Positions 1 through 5,619 of a DNA stretch of 9,597 nucleotides are shown here, one piece after another. The DNA comes from a bacterium (GTDB taxonomy: Bacteria > Verrucomicrobiota > Kiritimatiellia > UBA8416): contig JAIFLS010000025.1 in assembly GCA_020048935.1 (NCBI GenBank), forward strand, positions 1 through 9,597, given 5' to 3'. The position numbers and the translations under genes are program-made. Position 1 is the first letter of the stretch. Each line of letters begins with the position of its first letter. The notes under the pieces were generated by a model that ran no database searches, was not told the DNA's origin, and worked only from the letters and a program-made list of their open reading frames with translations.

Positions 1-547
1 GGTGGCGGGTGACCTCCGTCAGGCGCGGGTAGGGTGGTGATTGTGCCGGCACGCTGCGTGTTCGCGCCCGCCCGAACCGCCCCCGCACATGAACGGCGAC
101 AGGGATGTTGGCCGCACCGCCGATTTTCTTGTCCAGCCATTCGCGAAACGCTGCATAGTCGAGCCCCGCCGGCAGCTCCCAGGTTTCCTCGGCGACAAAC
201 GAGACCACGGCCGCGAACGGGGTTCGCGTCTGCAGCGGCGGCTGATAGACAAGTCCGTCGGCGCGCACCTGGTAGAACACCCCATCGAGCAGGATCATCT
301 CGCCATCCAGCGCATTGAAGGTACCGATGCCGAAATCACCCTGGTGGCGCAGTTCATCCAGCGTTTTCTCGCCATCATACACACCCTCGATCAACGCCTG
401 CAGCGTCGAATACTGGTAGACTCCGGCCGAGCCTGCCATCGGAACCTGGTGGTAAACCGTGCGGCAGCCGGCAATGGCCAGCAACATCAACGCGATTGAG
501 CCGGCAAAGGCTAACCGTAAGACTCGTGTTTTCTCTTTTCCATTCAT
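1..547 (-). CDS. budA: Alpha-acetolactate decarboxylase, lipoprotein-type, 3' end cut by window edge
   Basis: Converts alpha-acetolactate to acetoin in the butanediol/acetoin branch of pyruvate metabolism. The first 182 codons are present and the gene runs off the window at base 1. Family landmarks are STLQALIEGVYDGEKTLDEL (47-66), GDFGIGTFNALDGEMILLDG (70-89) with its conserved acidic residue, FYQVRADG (91-98) and TRSVP (163-167) with the conserved arginine. The zinc-binding histidines of the family should lie beyond the window, so catalytic completeness cannot be judged. The N-terminus has basic residues, a hydrophobic stretch and a lipobox-like LAIAGC with Cys28, which suggests a membrane-anchored lipoprotein; some family members, such as the Brevibacillus enzyme, are also exported. 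The start has a good ribosome site (AAGGAG, 7 nt before the ATG). It lies 15 nt after the GH5 stop, so the two are probably co-transcribed. The identification is confident; the lipid anchor is inferred. Confidence 0.9.
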   Translation of the reverse strand, partial: MNGKEKTRVLRLAFAGSIALMLLAIAGCRTVYHQVPMAGSAGVYQYSTLQALIEGVYDGEKTLDELRHQGDFGIGTFNALDGEMILLDGVFYQVRADGLVYQPPLQTRTPFAAVVSFVAEETWELPAGLDYAAFREWLDKKIGGAANIPVAVHVRGRFGRARTRSVPAQSPPYPRLTEVTRH

Positions 548-562
548 GCGCTGGCTCCTTGT

Positions 563-1764
563 CTATAACGGCGGATCAAACGCCCAAATCCACTTTTTAG
601 CAACAGCGTCCTCCCACATGATCGGCCAATTCCGATCAAACTGGGCCTGGCCGTTTATGTTCCACATGCTCCACCCGAGGCCAAGTCGTTCGCAGGTTTG
701 GTTGACGTAGATATCGGAGTCAAACTGGGCTGAGCGCCACGTGTCGGTGATGCCGAGTGTGTCGTTGGAGACGGAAGCTGGGAAATTGTTTTCCGAAGGC
801 CAGCCCGGGAATCGGGAGTGTAGATTACGAAGATTGGCGGCCGTGGTGGCCGCTCCGTAGGCAGAGTCGTTATTGTAGAGATGGTAGGCAACGGATGTTT
901 TGGTCCAATCAACTTTGCCTGGCAGGGCTGCGAAGGAGGAGGCGAGATTGCCGAGCCCGGTGCCAGTTGCGTAGTCATTGATCCCCGGGGCGCGCTTTTG
1001 CGGATGATGTTGTAGGTGTTTTTCAGGGCCTGGATGCGATGAGAAGTTGTGGCGCTATCGGAGGCGTTGGCGGTCATGCTGCCGTTATTACCGATACCGT
1101 CCATGGGTTCGTTGGCGGCCTCGTACAGAACATGGGTTCGGGCGGCGAAGAATGGGGCGACATGAGTCCAGAGGGCATCGTTATAGGCGGCATTGTAGTT
1201 GGGTATCTTATTGTGGGAATTGATAATGACATACATTCCATTGGCGGAGGCGTAATTGATGGAGCGCTCCATACGAGCGAGCTGGCGGGTGCGATAGGCG
1301 GGGTCGTTCCAATCGGTGGGAGTGAAGGTGGCGGAAGGGGTATAGGCTTCGACCTCCCAGGTGTCGAAGAGGATCATACGCACGGCGTTGAGTCCTTTAG
1401 CGCGCATTGATGCATAGTATGACTCAGGCTCCTCCTTGCGATCTTTCTCCCAGATCCATGCGGTTCCGGCGCGGAGAGGGGTATTGGCATCGGTGCGAAG
1501 CACCTTAAGTTTGGGCCCTCCAAAGGGGTCTGGAATGCTGGCTACTGTGACACGACCTCGATCGGTCGTGAGCGGTCGAGACTGGGCTTTTCCGGTAAGA
1601 GTCCAGATGAAAAGAAACAGCAATACCAAGACGGAAAACAAACGTCTCCCTTGAAGTCCGTGAGAACGATCTACTCTGATAGCACTGTGTGAGCAAGGTA
1701 ATGTCATGGTATCCACTCGGACGTGTAAATCAGACTTTGGCGCGCTAGCGACAATAGCCTGCAT
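563..1764 (-). pseudogene. Glycoside hydrolase family 5 (cellulase-like), secreted, broken by one frameshift
   Basis: A secreted GH5-type endoglycanase in two reading frames. The first frame (from 1764) carries a hydrophobic export segment (about residues 42-60), GLNAVRM (124-130), INSHN (181-185) and YEAANEP (214-220), whose Glu219 matches the GH5 acid/base. Homology then stops after RKSAPRG, at a CCCCGGGG tract (983-990), and the frame runs to a stop at 655 with Pro/Ser/Thr-rich nonsense. The -1 frame continues the family: NDYATGTGLGN, AYHLYNND, WPSENNFP (candidate nucleophile Glu), GWSMWNING and a stop at 563. One missing base accounts for this; restored, the protein is about 400 residues. 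Starts at 1707 (ATG) or 1641 (TTG, preceded by AAGGGAG) are also possible. The ATG at 1764 directly follows the brnA stop. This may be a real mutation or an assembly error; the exact substrate is unknown. Confidence 0.8.
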
Positions 1765-2013
1765 TTATCTTGTTGGAACTCCATGTTCATACCGTGAGGC
1801 ATAAACATCCAGCAGCCGTCTTATCATTTTTTGATAGGCAGTGTGGTTGAGCCGAGCCTCCCGCTTGAAAAAGTCAACGCTGGAACGACTCAAGCCGATG
1901 GTCACTTTGACCGTGTCTTCCTCGAAAACAAGTTCATGGGGTGGTGGTAGGAAATCCCTGACGACCTTCAACTCCCCCATGGGTTCATCCGTGTATTTGA
2001 TTTTGCTTTTCAT
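1765..2013 (-). CDS. brnA: BrnA-like ribbon-helix-helix antitoxin
   Basis: An 82-residue protein taken to be the antitoxin and autorepressor of the BrnT toxin encoded just upstream. The N-terminal half is charged and proline-containing (FLPPPHELVFEED, 21-33). The C-terminal half fits a ribbon-helix-helix DNA-binding fold: a beta strand at VKVTIGL (35-41) and helices over SRSSVDFFKREARLNHTAYQ and KMIRRLLDVYASRY. I chose the ATG at 2013 because AAGGAAGG lies just before it; the frame stays open upstream to 2184, but that part overlaps brnT. It overlaps the end of brnT by 29 nt, typical of translationally coupled pairs. Its TAA is followed with no gap by the ATG of the GH5 frame. It resembles the CopG-like partners seen beside BrnT toxins; the function is assigned from fold and context. 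Confidence 0.82.
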   Translation of the reverse strand: MKSKIKYTDEPMGELKVVRDFLPPPHELVFEEDTVKVTIGLSRSSVDFFKREARLNHTAYQKMIRRLLDVYASRYEHGVPTR

Positions 2014-2269
2014 ATAGCTGCCTTCCTTTTCTCCAATATCCGGCTCCGATAATCCGGATCGCATCTCCCCGATACGTAAAGCGTACCGTAAGAATGTCGT
2101 CCCCGATCTGACCGATACAGAAGAAACGGTCTTCATCGGAGCTGTGAGCTGCATCTTCCGCAACAACACGCTGCGGGTCTGCAAATGCGTATCGCGCCAG
2201 ATGAAACGCTATGCCGTGTTTCTCCTGGTTGCTCTGCTCCTTTTCGTCATCCCATTCAAATCGTGCCAT
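1985..2269 (-). CDS. brnT: BrnT family toxin (RelE-like ribonuclease)
   Basis: A 94-residue toxin of the BrnT family, RelE-fold ribonucleases that inhibit translation until neutralised by BrnA. The sequence shows the family opening RFEWDDEKEQSNQEKHGIAF (3-22), the DP pair near 31-32, the HSSDEDRFFCIG stretch (42-53), and the closing strand and helix RIIGAGYWRKGRQLYE (72-87). Family members usually have a basic SAR-like motif where this one has GAG, so full toxicity should not be assumed. No strong ribosome site precedes the ATG at 2269. It is the first gene of the pair (toxin first, as in Brucella brnTA) and overlaps brnA by 29 nt. A duplicated 8-mer 40-59 nt upstream is a likely operator. 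Confidence 0.85.
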   Translation of the reverse strand: MARFEWDDEKEQSNQEKHGIAFHLARYAFADPQRVVAEDAAHSSDEDRFFCIGQIGDDILTVRFTYRGDAIRIIGAGYWRKGRQLYEKQNQIHG

Positions 2270-2308
2270 GACATCAAGCTACCATCGCTCGCGACAAAAA
2301 GCAATACT

Positions 2309-2328
2309 GTTATATGGCTAGTTATATG
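2309..2328 (-). promoter_or_regulatory. Candidate brnTA operator/-10 region: duplicated CATATAAC
   Basis: On the minus strand CATATAAC occurs twice (2328-2321 and 2316-2309), separated by TAGC, giving a 12-nt period. Each copy contains TATAAC, close to a -10 hexamer. The pair lies 40-59 nt upstream of the brnT ATG, where an autorepressing antitoxin usually binds. No convincing -35 is seen, so the transcription start is undecided. BrnA binding is inferred only. Confidence 0.4.
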
Positions 2329-2398
2329 TATATACGGGGATACCGCATGCCGCTGCAGTTCCTCTTCTGCGAACGTTACGGCTGACCGGACGGCGAAC

Positions 2399-2542
2399 CC
2401 TTGCGCCGGCGGAGGTAAACGTTGAGTAATGGTATCTACCTCCACTCAATTTCCTTCACCACCGGCGCAAGGCCGGTGGGATCGTCTCCGAAAAGTTGCC
2501 ACTCTCGTTATCGCCCACCCCCGTGGGCGGCTTGCCACTAAC
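2399..2542. repeat. Palindrome-rich stretch downstream of ribE
   Basis: This is the non-coding spacer between ribE and brnT. It holds three overlapping or adjacent inverted repeats. The first is a nested one with outer arms 2399-2412 and 2459-2472 (13 of 14 pairs, core CCTTGCGCCGG) and inner arms 2422-2427/2444-2449 (TTGAGT/ACTCAA). The second is CCACCGG (2459-2465) with CCGGTGG (2473-2479). The third is CGCCCAC (2512-2518) with GTGGGCG (2523-2529). The last lies 9 nt beyond the ribE stop and could help end the riboflavin transcript, but no U-run follows any stem. The 11-mer GTTAGTGGCAA at the ribE stop (2542-2532, minus) recurs near the end of ribD (3338-3328), hinting at related repeat material. 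The rest of 2270-2398 shows nothing except the brnT upstream region. Confidence 0.6.
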
Positions 2543-3179
2543 AAAATCCTGCAGCCGTCAGCATGTCGTGATCCACACCGCCACCAGCTGATTGCAGCAT
2601 CAAATGGCGACGAATGTATTTGCCGATCATGTCGGTTTCTACATTCATCGTATCGCCCGGCTGACGTTCCTGCAGGCTGGTGTGCCCCCAGGTCCAGGGG
2701 ATGACGCAGACCTCGAAGGCGTCATCCGAAACCGCCGAGACTGTCAGGCTGATCCCGTCAAGCGCCACCGACCCTTTCTCCACCACTTCCGCCGCCGCCT
2801 CGCGTCCGCAACGGATGCGCAGCACACGGTCACGCCCCTCCATGCGAACCGAGTCGAGCGTGCCGACCGTGTCGACATGCCCGCTGACCAGATGCCCGCC
2901 CAGGCGGTCGCCGAGGCGCAGCGCCCGCTCCAGGTTCAACGCCTGTCCGCCGCGCTTGCCCATCAGGTTCGTGCGCCGCAGGGTCTCCTCCAGCACGTCG
3001 GCATGGAATGAAACCGCGTCGAAACCGGCAACGGTCAGGCAGGCTCCCTGTACGGCGATGCTTTCACCCGGCACCAGCGGCGTCTGCCACGGCGGTGCCG
3101 CCACCGTCAGCCGCGCCCCGCCCTCGTGGCGTTCCAGCGCCCGCAGCGCCCCCACAGCCTCGATCAATCCTGTAAACAT
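2538..3179 (-). CDS. ribE: Riboflavin synthase alpha chain
   Basis: Catalyses the last step of riboflavin synthesis, dismutation of two 6,7-dimethyl-8-ribityllumazine molecules. The 213-residue length fits the family. Two lumazine-binding domains are visible. The first opens with MFTGLIEAVG and contains ESIAVQGACLTV (39-50). The second contains GGHLVSGHVDTVG (94-106) and GSVALDGISLTVSAV (136-150), the duplicated binding motif. The usual IPHT motif reads IPWT (160-163), a modest deviation. I chose the ATG at 3179 because AGAGG lies 5 nt upstream and the family begins MFTGLIE; a GTG two codons earlier is possible. It is the last gene of the riboflavin operon, 115 nt after ribD, with a repeat element in that gap. 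Called ribC in E. coli; ribE here follows Bacillus-type naming. Confidence 0.96.
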   Translation of the reverse strand: MFTGLIEAVGALRALERHEGGARLTVAAPPWQTPLVPGESIAVQGACLTVAGFDAVSFHADVLEETLRRTNLMGKRGGQALNLERALRLGDRLGGHLVSGHVDTVGTLDSVRMEGRDRVLRIRCGREAAAEVVEKGSVALDGISLTVSAVSDDAFEVCVIPWTWGHTSLQERQPGDTMNVETDMIGKYIRRHLMLQSAGGGVDHDMLTAAGFC

Positions 3180-3234
3180 GATCACCTCTTTCCCGGTTAC
3201 GCCCTGTCCAGAATGCCGCCCCAGTTGAGGGAGG

Positions 3235-3322
3235 TAGGGACTAGGGATTAGGCACTAGGCATTAGGAACTTCTCCAGGCGCTAGCCCCTAACCACTAACG
3301 CCTAGCCACTAAGCCCTCGCCT
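3235..3322. repeat. Heptad-phased inverted repeat element between ribD and ribE
   Basis: Five consecutive 7-nt units TAGGVAY fill 3235-3269: tagggac, tagggat, taggcac, taggcat, taggaac. After an 11-nt spacer, 7-nt units of the inverse type run from 3281 to about 3322: ctagccc, ctaacca, ctaacgc, ctagcca, ctaagcc, ctcgcct. The arms can pair imperfectly: ctaacgcctagccactaa against its left-arm partner leaves mismatches that are often C/T, which become G-U in the minus-strand RNA. The ribD stop codon lies within the right arm, so this arm is partly coding. It resembles in style the heptanucleotide repeats known from filamentous cyanobacteria, but the sequence differs. Confidence 0.75.
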
Positions 3323-4491
3323 CTCGCTTTGCCACTAACGTTCTCATCCTTCAAATACTTTGACCGCCCCACCGGCAATGCCCGGATCAACACATCCTGC
3401 CCCACCCGGCGCGCATCCGTTATCCGCAGCGCTGGTCCCTCCGCCAGCCGCCAGCCCGCACCGCCCAGTACCGGCACTCCGCCGCCGCCGAGAAACAGCG
3501 GGGCGATATAAAACCAGTATTCATCCACAAACCCTTCGCGCACAAGCTGCGCCGCCAGTTCGCCGCCGCCCTCGCACAACACGTGCAGCAGCCCCTCCTG
3601 CCCGGCCTTGGCCAGCAAAAGCCGCAGGTTCACGCGCGCACCGCGCCCGCAGGTCCACAGCCGTGCGCCTGTCGCCTCGATCGCCGCACGCCGTCCCGCC
3701 GGCATGGCGGAGGTCGTGACGACGATCGTGTTCGCGGCCTGGCCGTCGGCCAGCACCTTGGAATCGAGAGCGAGCTGGCCACGCGCATCGAGAACGATCC
3801 GCTTCGGGTTCAACGCCGCGCGCGCCGACCAGCGCAGCGATGGGTTGTCGAGCGTGGCGGTATGCGCCCCCACGAGGATGGCGTCCACCCGGCGGCGGAG
3901 TTGCCGAACCTCGCCCCGCGCGGCAGGACCCGTGATCCAGCGCGATTGATGCTGATGATCCGCGATCCGTCCGTCGAGAGTCATCCCCATCTTGAGTGTG
4001 AGGTAAGGTAGGCCGCTGGTCACCCATTTTGCAAACGGCGCCAGCAGGGCCTCGCCCTCGCTCCGGCAGACGCCTCGCGTCACGGAAACCCCGTTGCGTG
4101 CCAGCAATCGCAGGCCGCGACCGCGGTGCTTCGGGTTCGGGTCCACCGCGCTGGCAACTACACGGGCGATGCCGCTGCGCAGGATCGCCTCGGTGCAGGG
4201 CGGGGTGCGCCCCTGCGTCGAGCAAGGCTCAAGGGTCACATACAGCGTCGCTCCGGCCGTCTGGCCAGGGGTCAGCCCGGCAATCGCCTCGATCTCGGCG
4301 TGCGGTCCGCCGGCACGGTGGTGCCAGCCCTCGCCAAGCACCTGCCCATCGCGCACGATCACCGCCCCGACCGGCGGGTTCGGGCGTGTGCGCCCCTCGC
4401 CGCGCCGCCCGAGTTCAAGCGCCCGCCGCATCCAGGTCTCATCCGCGGCGGCGCTGTCCCCCGCGTCCATTCGACGGCTTATCCTGCCCAT
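3295..4491 (-). CDS. ribD: Bifunctional diaminohydroxyphosphoribosylaminopyrimidine deaminase / 5-amino-6-(5-phosphoribosylamino)uracil reductase
   Basis: Carries out the second and third steps from GTP to riboflavin: deamination of the pyrimidine and NADPH-dependent reduction of the ribosyl side chain. The N-terminal deaminase has PNPPVGAVIV (37-46), the zinc ligand motif HAE (64-66) and PCSTQGRTPPC with Cys90 and Cys99. The reductase domain has LTLKMGMTLDGRIA (164-177), VGAHTATLDNPSLR (207-220) and CEGGGELAAQLV (306-317). The ATG at 4491 is preceded by AGGAG; a second in-frame ATG at 4470 is equally plausible, giving 391 instead of 398 residues. Either way it overlaps nusB, pointing to translational coupling. 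The last 15 or so residues (NVSGKARGEGLVARR) are a tail beyond the usual family end. They are encoded by repeat-derived sequence that also supplies the stop codon. Confidence 0.95.
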   Translation of the reverse strand: MGRISRRMDAGDSAAADETWMRRALELGRRGEGRTRPNPPVGAVIVRDGQVLGEGWHHRAGGPHAEIEAIAGLTPGQTAGATLYVTLEPCSTQGRTPPCTEAILRSGIARVVASAVDPNPKHRGRGLRLLARNGVSVTRGVCRSEGEALLAPFAKWVTSGLPYLTLKMGMTLDGRIADHQHQSRWITGPAARGEVRQLRRRVDAILVGAHTATLDNPSLRWSARAALNPKRIVLDARGQLALDSKVLADGQAANTIVVTTSAMPAGRRAAIEATGARLWTCGRGARVNLRLLLAKAGQEGLLHVLCEGGGELAAQLVREGFVDEYWFYIAPLFLGGGGVPVLGGAGWRLAEGPALRITDARRVGQDVLIRALPVGRSKYLKDENVSGKARGEGLVARR

Positions 4492-4909
4492 CGCGCTCCT
4501 GCTCCAGTTCCTTGCGGGCGCGGTCAAGTATCCCGTTGACAAAACGCCCTGATTCCGAATTGCTGAAATACTTGGCGATATCAATCGCCTCGTTGATCAC
4601 CACCGCCGGCGGCACTTCGGGGCGGAACATCAGCTCGTAGAGCGCGATCCGCAGCACGTTGCGGTCAACCACCCCCATGCGCTTGAGGCTCCAATGCTCC
4701 GCATACCGCCCGATGGCTTCATCGATCACCGTCCGCTCGGCAACGACTCCCTGCACCAGCGATTCGCAGAACGCGCGAACCGTCGCATCGTCGGTCGGGT
4801 TCGATTCGAAGAAGTCGTCAAAAACCCGGTCGAGTTCCTTGCGCGTATTCAGATCCAGGCTGAAGACGATCTGCAGTGCCCACTCGCGGGCGTCCCGTCG
4901 TGTTGCCAT
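4439..4909 (-). CDS. nusB: Transcription antitermination factor NusB
   Basis: A 156-residue RNA-binding component of the antitermination complex (with NusE/S10) that acts on rRNA operons. The sequence shows RRDAREWALQIVFSLDL (4-20), which corresponds to the family N-terminal helix, the central RMGVVDRNVLRIALYEL (77-93), and PPAVVINEAIDIAKYFSNSE (100-119) followed by GRFVNGILD (121-129), the NusB signature. The tail after residue 138 is charged and glycine/arginine-rich and looks unstructured. AAGAGGG sits 7 nt before the ATG. It follows ribH by 52 nt and overlaps ribD. The ribH-nusB neighbourhood is widespread in bacteria, so its place inside an FMN-controlled operon is expected; an additional promoter for constitutive supply is possible but not seen. 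Confidence 0.96.
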   Translation of the reverse strand: MATRRDAREWALQIVFSLDLNTRKELDRVFDDFFESNPTDDATVRAFCESLVQGVVAERTVIDEAIGRYAEHWSLKRMGVVDRNVLRIALYELMFRPEVPPAVVINEAIDIAKYFSNSESGRFVNGILDRARKELEQERDGQDKPSNGRGGQRRRG

Positions 4910-4961
4910 AACCGTACCCTCTTCACACTCCCCGCCAAATCAAAGAACAAATATCCGAGAC

Positions 4962-5426
4962 CTACTTCAGTGCCGCGAACAGATTCGCCATCTCGATCGC
5001 AGCCTGCGCCGCATTCCAGCCCTTGTTGCCGGCTTTCGTGCCGCAGCGCTCGATCGCCTGCTCCAGGTTGTTGGCACAGACCACGCCGTTGATCACTGGC
5101 ACGCCGGTCCGCATCGCCAGGTCCGAAAGCGCCTTCGACACCTGTGTGTTGATCAGGTCGGCATGCGGCGTCGCCCCCTGGACCACTGCGCCCAGTGCGA
5201 TGATCGCATCGACCTTACCAGATGTCGCCAGAAGCTGCGCCGCCTGCGGAAGCTCGTTCGCCCCCGGCACCCACACCAGCGTGACGGCCTCGCGGTCGCC
5301 ACCATGCCGCACCAGGCAGTCGACCGCGCCATCGACAAGCTGCCGGGTCAGGAAATCATTGAAACGGCTCACCACGATAGCGAACCGCCGCCCGGTCGCG
5401 ATCAGATTCACGGATACTTCCTTCAT
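4962..5426 (-). CDS. ribH: 6,7-dimethyl-8-ribityllumazine synthase
   Basis: Condenses 5-amino-6-ribitylaminouracil with 3,4-dihydroxy-2-butanone 4-phosphate to give the riboflavin synthase substrate; family members form pentamers or 60-subunit capsids. The 154-residue length is typical. Conserved features include VVSRFND (18-24, Phe22), GATPH (84-88) with catalytic His88, and ERCGTKAGNKG (126-136) with Arg127 and Lys133/Lys135. Several positions that are aromatic or basic in the Bacillus enzyme differ: VPGANELP has Asn57, VVQG has Gln83, HADLI lacks the aromatic after His88, and VINGVV has Asn113. The catalytic His and phosphate-binding Arg are retained, so activity is likely. GAGGAG precedes the ATG. 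It lies 193 nt after ribBA, across a repeat element, and 52 nt before nusB. Confidence 0.95.
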   Translation of the reverse strand: MKEVSVNLIATGRRFAIVVSRFNDFLTRQLVDGAVDCLVRHGGDREAVTLVWVPGANELPQAAQLLATSGKVDAIIALGAVVQGATPHADLINTQVSKALSDLAMRTGVPVINGVVCANNLEQAIERCGTKAGNKGWNAAQAAIEMANLFAALK

Positions 5427-5448
5427 TTCCTCATCTCCTCTGTTTATT

Positions 5449-5616
5449 AATTTCGACTTGCCTATAACTTCAATTCATTTCAATGCCCAACACCCAACAC
5501 CCAACGCCCAACAATCCAAGGAAATGCTCCCCAACTTGGGCGTTGGTTGTTGGGCGTTGGTTGTTGGATGTTCGATTCGATTTTTCTCCAGCTTTCGACT
5601 TTCCAAATTTCGACTT
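5449..5616. repeat. Heptad-phased inverted repeat element between ribBA and ribH, flanked by 11-bp direct repeats
   Basis: Left arm: four contiguous units CCCAACA, CCCAACA, CCCAACG, CCCAACA (5486-5513). Right arm: TTGGGCG, TTGGTTG, TTGGGCG, TTGGTTG, TTGGATG, TTCGATT (5536-5577), all in 7-nt phase. Segment 5494-5516 pairs with 5545-5567 at 21 of 23 positions, and CCAAG/CTTGG (5516-5520/5535-5539) closes a smaller inner stem. The element would form a long hairpin in the ribBA-ribH transcript. Exact copies of AATTTCGACTT flank it at 5449-5459 and 5606-5616, with a further partial copy at 5592-5602. The outer copy begins 4 nt past the ribBA stop. No coding sequence lies within the element. Confidence 0.8.
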
Positions 5617-5619
5617 TAC

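Noticed and set aside
2014..2184. Longer N-terminus for brnA
   Set aside because: The extension lies inside brnT, whereas the ATG at 2013 has a strong ribosome site and gives a normal-sized antitoxin.
2209..2445. Possible 78-residue minus-strand gene upstream of brnT
   Set aside because: It overlaps brnT in another frame, spans the operator-like repeat and a palindrome, and has no ribosome site or family resemblance.
2399..2472. Integron attC-like recombination site
   Set aside because: The inverted repeat has suitable size, but no RYYYAAC/GTTRRRY core pair sits at the arm ends and no cassette structure or integrase is present.
2512..2529. Rho-independent terminator of the riboflavin operon
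   Set aside because: The stem is strong and well placed 9 nt after ribE, but no U-tract follows on the minus strand, so it is recorded only as part of the palindromic region.
3235..3322. CRISPR-like array
   Set aside because: Units are 7 nt, contiguous and without spacers; no cas genes are present.
3360..4640. Several long open frames on the plus strand and in other frames over ribD and nusB
   Set aside because: High GC at third codon positions opens antisense frames; their products are Pro/Arg/Ala-rich without family motifs, while ribD and nusB are unmistakable on the minus strand.
5449..5616. Insertion sequence
   Set aside because: There are direct repeats and inverted arms but no transposase coding capacity; at most a non-autonomous element.
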